This document shows, piece by piece, positions 4,347-6,132 of a stretch of DNA of 6,132 nt. Numbering within the stretch: the first letter of the stretch is position 1; each line of letters opens with the position of its first letter. This DNA is from Verrucomicrobiales bacterium (GTDB lineage Bacteria; Verrucomicrobiota; Verrucomicrobiia; Verrucomicrobiales; V1-33): the NCBI GenBank assembly GCA_023253495.1, contig JALRGF010000567.1:1-6132 (forward strand). The letters run 5' to 3'. Below the pieces are notes generated by a model. The model did not search any database, was not told where the DNA came from, and saw only the letters and a program-made list of their open reading frames with translations. A program made the position numbers and the translations under genes.

Positions 4347-5759
4347 ATGCCTTCACCAACCAGCGACCCTCGAAAAGTGGACGATCCCCGGGATTTCTGG
4401 GCCGACCTGATCAATCGCCATCAACTGCAATGTGTGGCTCAGATCGGAGTCGGCACGGGTTCCTTTGCCCGCAGCCTGCTCGAAAACTGTCCCGGCATCA
4501 CCAGTTACTGGATGATTGACCCGTGGTCACCCCTCCCCGGTTCCGAGACCCAGGACACCACGAACGAGGAGGCCTGCCGTTTCGCCCATGAGGTCGCCCT
4601 CATCGCCACCTCCCGCCACCATCGGGTCCGGCACGTGCTCCGCGGCCCCACGGCCGAAGTGATTGACGCCATCCCCGACGGCAGCCTCGATCTTGTCATC
4701 ATCGATCGCGACCCATCACTGCGCGGCATCACCACCGACCTGCTGCCGGCCTGGCCGAAAGTGCGCGATGGCGGCATCCTGGGCGGCAATACCGGCCGCT
4801 CCCTGACCCGGAAAAACCAGCCCTCGCCACCTCACGAACCGTCGCTCGTCCGCCCCTGGGTCGCCTGCTTCGCCGAAGCCATGCAGGCACCCCTCACGCT
4901 TCTTCCGAATCATCAATTTCTCATCCGCAAGCAGCGGGAGGGCTTCCGCATCGAGGAGGAGTCGGGCCCCTCACACCCGTGGTCGGTGGCCGCCCACCTC
5001 GCGCTGCCGCCACCCTGCCTCGTTCGGAAAAAACCGCCCCTCCGGCGCCGGATGGCCCGGGCGGCCCGCGCCACGGCCCTCTTCCGCGGACTGCGGCGGG
5101 CCTGGCCGGCGTTGGCCGAGTACGACAACTGCCGGGTTCACGGACCCTTTCCCGCGGAAGCCCGGGACGCAGGACTGTTCTTCATTCACGTCCCGAAAAC
5201 CGCGGGCATGAGTGTCCACATGACACTCTACGGGCGTCCGCTGGGGCATATCACGCTCTCTTCATTGCAGGAAAGATACCCGCTGACCATGGCCGGCATC
5301 CGCACCGCCGCCGTGGTGCGCGACCCGGTGGACCGGTTCCTGTCGGCCTTCCATTTCCTCAAGCGCGGCGGCATGAATGAGTTCGATGCCAAATTCGCGG
5401 CCCGATACCTGCAGCCGTATGCCACGCCCGGTGATCTGGCCGATGCCATCGGACGCGAGGACGTCCGGCGCTGGCTCCTGCGGGAAGGGTTCCATTTCCG
5501 CCGGCAGGTCGATTTCATCCGGGGCCTCAACGGGAAAATCCAGATCGACCACTTGTTCGCCTGGGAACGTCTGGAGGAGGCCTCAACGGAACTTTCAAAA
5601 ATCCTCGGCCGCCCCATCCGCTTTCCTCAGCTCAACCGGACGGCCCGCGGCGGCCCGCGGCTCTCGCCGCAGCAAATCGATCAAATCCGACTCACTTACG
5701 CCGAAGATATCGCCCTGCACCAGCGGATATTGACCGCCCCCCGCCAGCCCGAACCCTGA
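4347..5759 (+). CDS. Fusion protein: class I methyltransferase-like domain plus sulfotransferase-like domain
   Basis: A 470-residue two-domain protein. Residues about 15-195 form a Rossmann-type SAM methyltransferase-like domain: glycine motif AQIGVGTGSF (31-40), acidic D58 in MIDPW at the end of strand 2, LDLVIIDRD (114-122), and PKVRDGGILGG (137-147). In related sugar or peptide-type methyltransferases this region usually carries D-x-x-H-x-Y and a final HDY-like motif; here they read DRDPSL and GNTG, so activity is uncertain. After a basic linker (about 223-255) comes a sulfotransferase-like domain (about 275-465): PAPS 5'-phosphosulfate loop FFIHVPKTAGMS (278-289, K284) and 3'-phosphate motif VVRDPVDRFLSAF (323-335, R325, S333), as in carbohydrate-type Sulfotransfer_2 families. 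The N-terminus matches domain length from the ATG at 4347; in-frame sequence further upstream is antisense to the membrane cassette. No Shine-Dalgarno sequence. Its target is unknown, perhaps a glycan or surface polymer. Confidence 0.85.
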   Translation: MPSPTSDPRKVDDPRDFWADLINRHQLQCVAQIGVGTGSFARSLLENCPGITSYWMIDPWSPLPGSETQDTTNEEACRFAHEVALIATSRHHRVRHVLRGPTAEVIDAIPDGSLDLVIIDRDPSLRGITTDLLPAWPKVRDGGILGGNTGRSLTRKNQPSPPHEPSLVRPWVACFAEAMQAPLTLLPNHQFLIRKQREGFRIEEESGPSHPWSVAAHLALPPPCLVRKKPPLRRRMARAARATALFRGLRRAWPALAEYDNCRVHGPFPAEARDAGLFFIHVPKTAGMSVHMTLYGRPLGHITLSSLQERYPLTMAGIRTAAVVRDPVDRFLSAFHFLKRGGMNEFDAKFAARYLQPYATPGDLADAIGREDVRRWLLREGFHFRRQVDFIRGLNGKIQIDHLFAWERLEEASTELSKILGRPIRFPQLNRTARGGPRLSPQQIDQIRLTYAEDIALHQRILTAPRQPEP

Positions 5760-5964
5760 ACCGGCCGCAAAGCCCGCCCCTCATGGAAACGGCCGGCCCG
5801 GTGCCTGGCGCCGCCGGTCGTCCCTGTCCGCTCAGCCCGGTTTCCGTCCTCACATCCCGGTTTCCCGTGAGCCATCCCCGCACCTTCGTCAGAAGCGACC
5901 TCTTCACCGGCCCCGCCGCCCGATGGCCGGTCAGCCGGCCGTCAAAAAAGATTTTGAATTCCAT
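5692..5964 (-). CDS. Doubtful small ORF with a strong ribosome binding site
   Basis: A 90-codon ORF whose first residues, MEFKIFFDGRLTGHRAAG, are followed by arginine/glycine-rich sequence of no recognised family. In its favour are the ideal GGAGG (5975-5971) six bases before the ATG, AT-richer opening codons, and its position 55 bases downstream of the partial gene at the right edge on the same strand. Against it are the 68-base overlap with the end of the fusion gene on the other strand and the unremarkable composition of its second half. It may be a real small protein, a decayed gene remnant, or chance. It occupies most of the otherwise empty stretch from 5760 to 6019. Confidence 0.3.
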   Translation of the reverse strand: MEFKIFFDGRLTGHRAAGPVKRSLLTKVRGWLTGNRDVRTETGLSGQGRPAAPGTGPAVSMRGGLCGRFRVRAGGGRSISAGAGRYLRRK

Positions 5965-5970
5965 GCTCTC

Positions 5971-5975
5971 CCTCC
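5971..5975 (-). promoter_or_regulatory. Shine-Dalgarno sequence before the small ORF at 5964
   Basis: GGAGG on the minus strand with a six-base spacer to the ATG at 5964. It is the best-spaced ribosome binding site in the window and the main reason to keep the small ORF as a candidate. Confidence 0.45.
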
Positions 5976-6019
5976 GGATCGGGGCGGGGCCACCGGCGTT
6001 TCCACCATCGGTCGACGGC

Positions 6020-6132
6020 TCACGCGAACACTTTTTCCATTTTCTCCTCGGCTACCTCCTGCCAGTGGTTCATGCCGCCGGCGGCCTGCGCCGCGCAAGC
6101 TTCCGGGTCCTCGATTGCGGTCCGGTCATGAC
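6020..6132 (-). CDS. C-terminal fragment of an unidentified protein (runs off the right edge)
   Basis: The last 36 codons of a minus-strand gene, ending at TGA (6022-6020). The visible tail includes EDPEACAAQAAGGMNHWQ and ends VAEEKMEKVFA, a charged, plausibly helical C-terminus with balanced amino-acid use unlike the arginine-rich shadow frames around it. I do not recognise the family. The start lies beyond the window. No terminator hairpin follows, and the small ORF at 5964 could be read from the same transcript. An alternative frame opening at an ATG near 6129 closes after 18 residues of arginine/proline-rich sequence and is less likely. Confidence 0.6.
   Translation of the reverse strand, partial: HDRTAIEDPEACAAQAAGGMNHWQEVAEEKMEKVFA

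Noticed and set aside
5761..5796. CCGGCCG ... CGGCCGG inverted repeat just after the fusion gene as a terminator
   Set aside because: Seven-base arms with a 22-base loop and no T-run; such pairs are frequent by chance in this GC-rich DNA.

Overview
This is a GC-rich bacterial chromosomal window of dense, mostly short-gap genes. It shows no tRNA, rRNA, CRISPR array, insertion sequence or phage structural gene. The mix of genes (a long-form ribosomal protein L25/CTC, a class I-gamma aspartate aminotransferase, an envelope-stress-type DUF883/holin-like cassette), the high GC and the near absence of Shine-Dalgarno sequences would fit a Gram-negative such as a member of the Verrucomicrobiota (Opitutales-like). 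That placement is inference from gene style only, with no marker gene to prove it.

Left part (1-2340), all on the minus strand and read right to left: rplY (2163 to 1522), a well-formed intrinsic terminator (1472 to 1433), an aspartate/prephenate-type aminotransferase (1405 to 239), and the first 63 residues of an MFS transporter (191 to beyond base 1). A putative promoter for rplY with a perfect -35 box lies near 2263-2290, inside a 6+6 bp inverted repeat. The middle (2373-2969) holds one plus-strand gene, a response regulator whose receiver domain is preceded by an unidentified 72-residue N-terminal segment.

From 4175 back to 3013 on the minus strand lies a compact three-gene membrane cassette: a DUF883 (YqjD/ElaB-like) tail-anchored protein, a two-helix YqjE/phage-holin-III-like protein, and a small third membrane protein translationally coupled to it by a 25-base overlap. 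Such sets are associated with stress and stationary phase in other bacteria. Divergent from it, and sharing a roughly 170-base control region with two overlapping promoter-like signals, is the most unusual gene in the window (4347-5759): a 470-residue protein joining an N-terminal class I methyltransferase-like domain, with eroded motifs, to a C-terminal PAPS-dependent sulfotransferase-like domain that has both cofactor-binding motifs.

The right edge (5760-6132) contains a minus-strand 36-residue C-terminal gene fragment of unknown family, followed 55 bases downstream by a questionable small ORF with one of the two good ribosome-binding sites in the window. A recurrent start context, CTGTC immediately before ATGA, is shared by three minus-strand genes (MFS, rplY, DUF883) that have no Shine-Dalgarno sequence.
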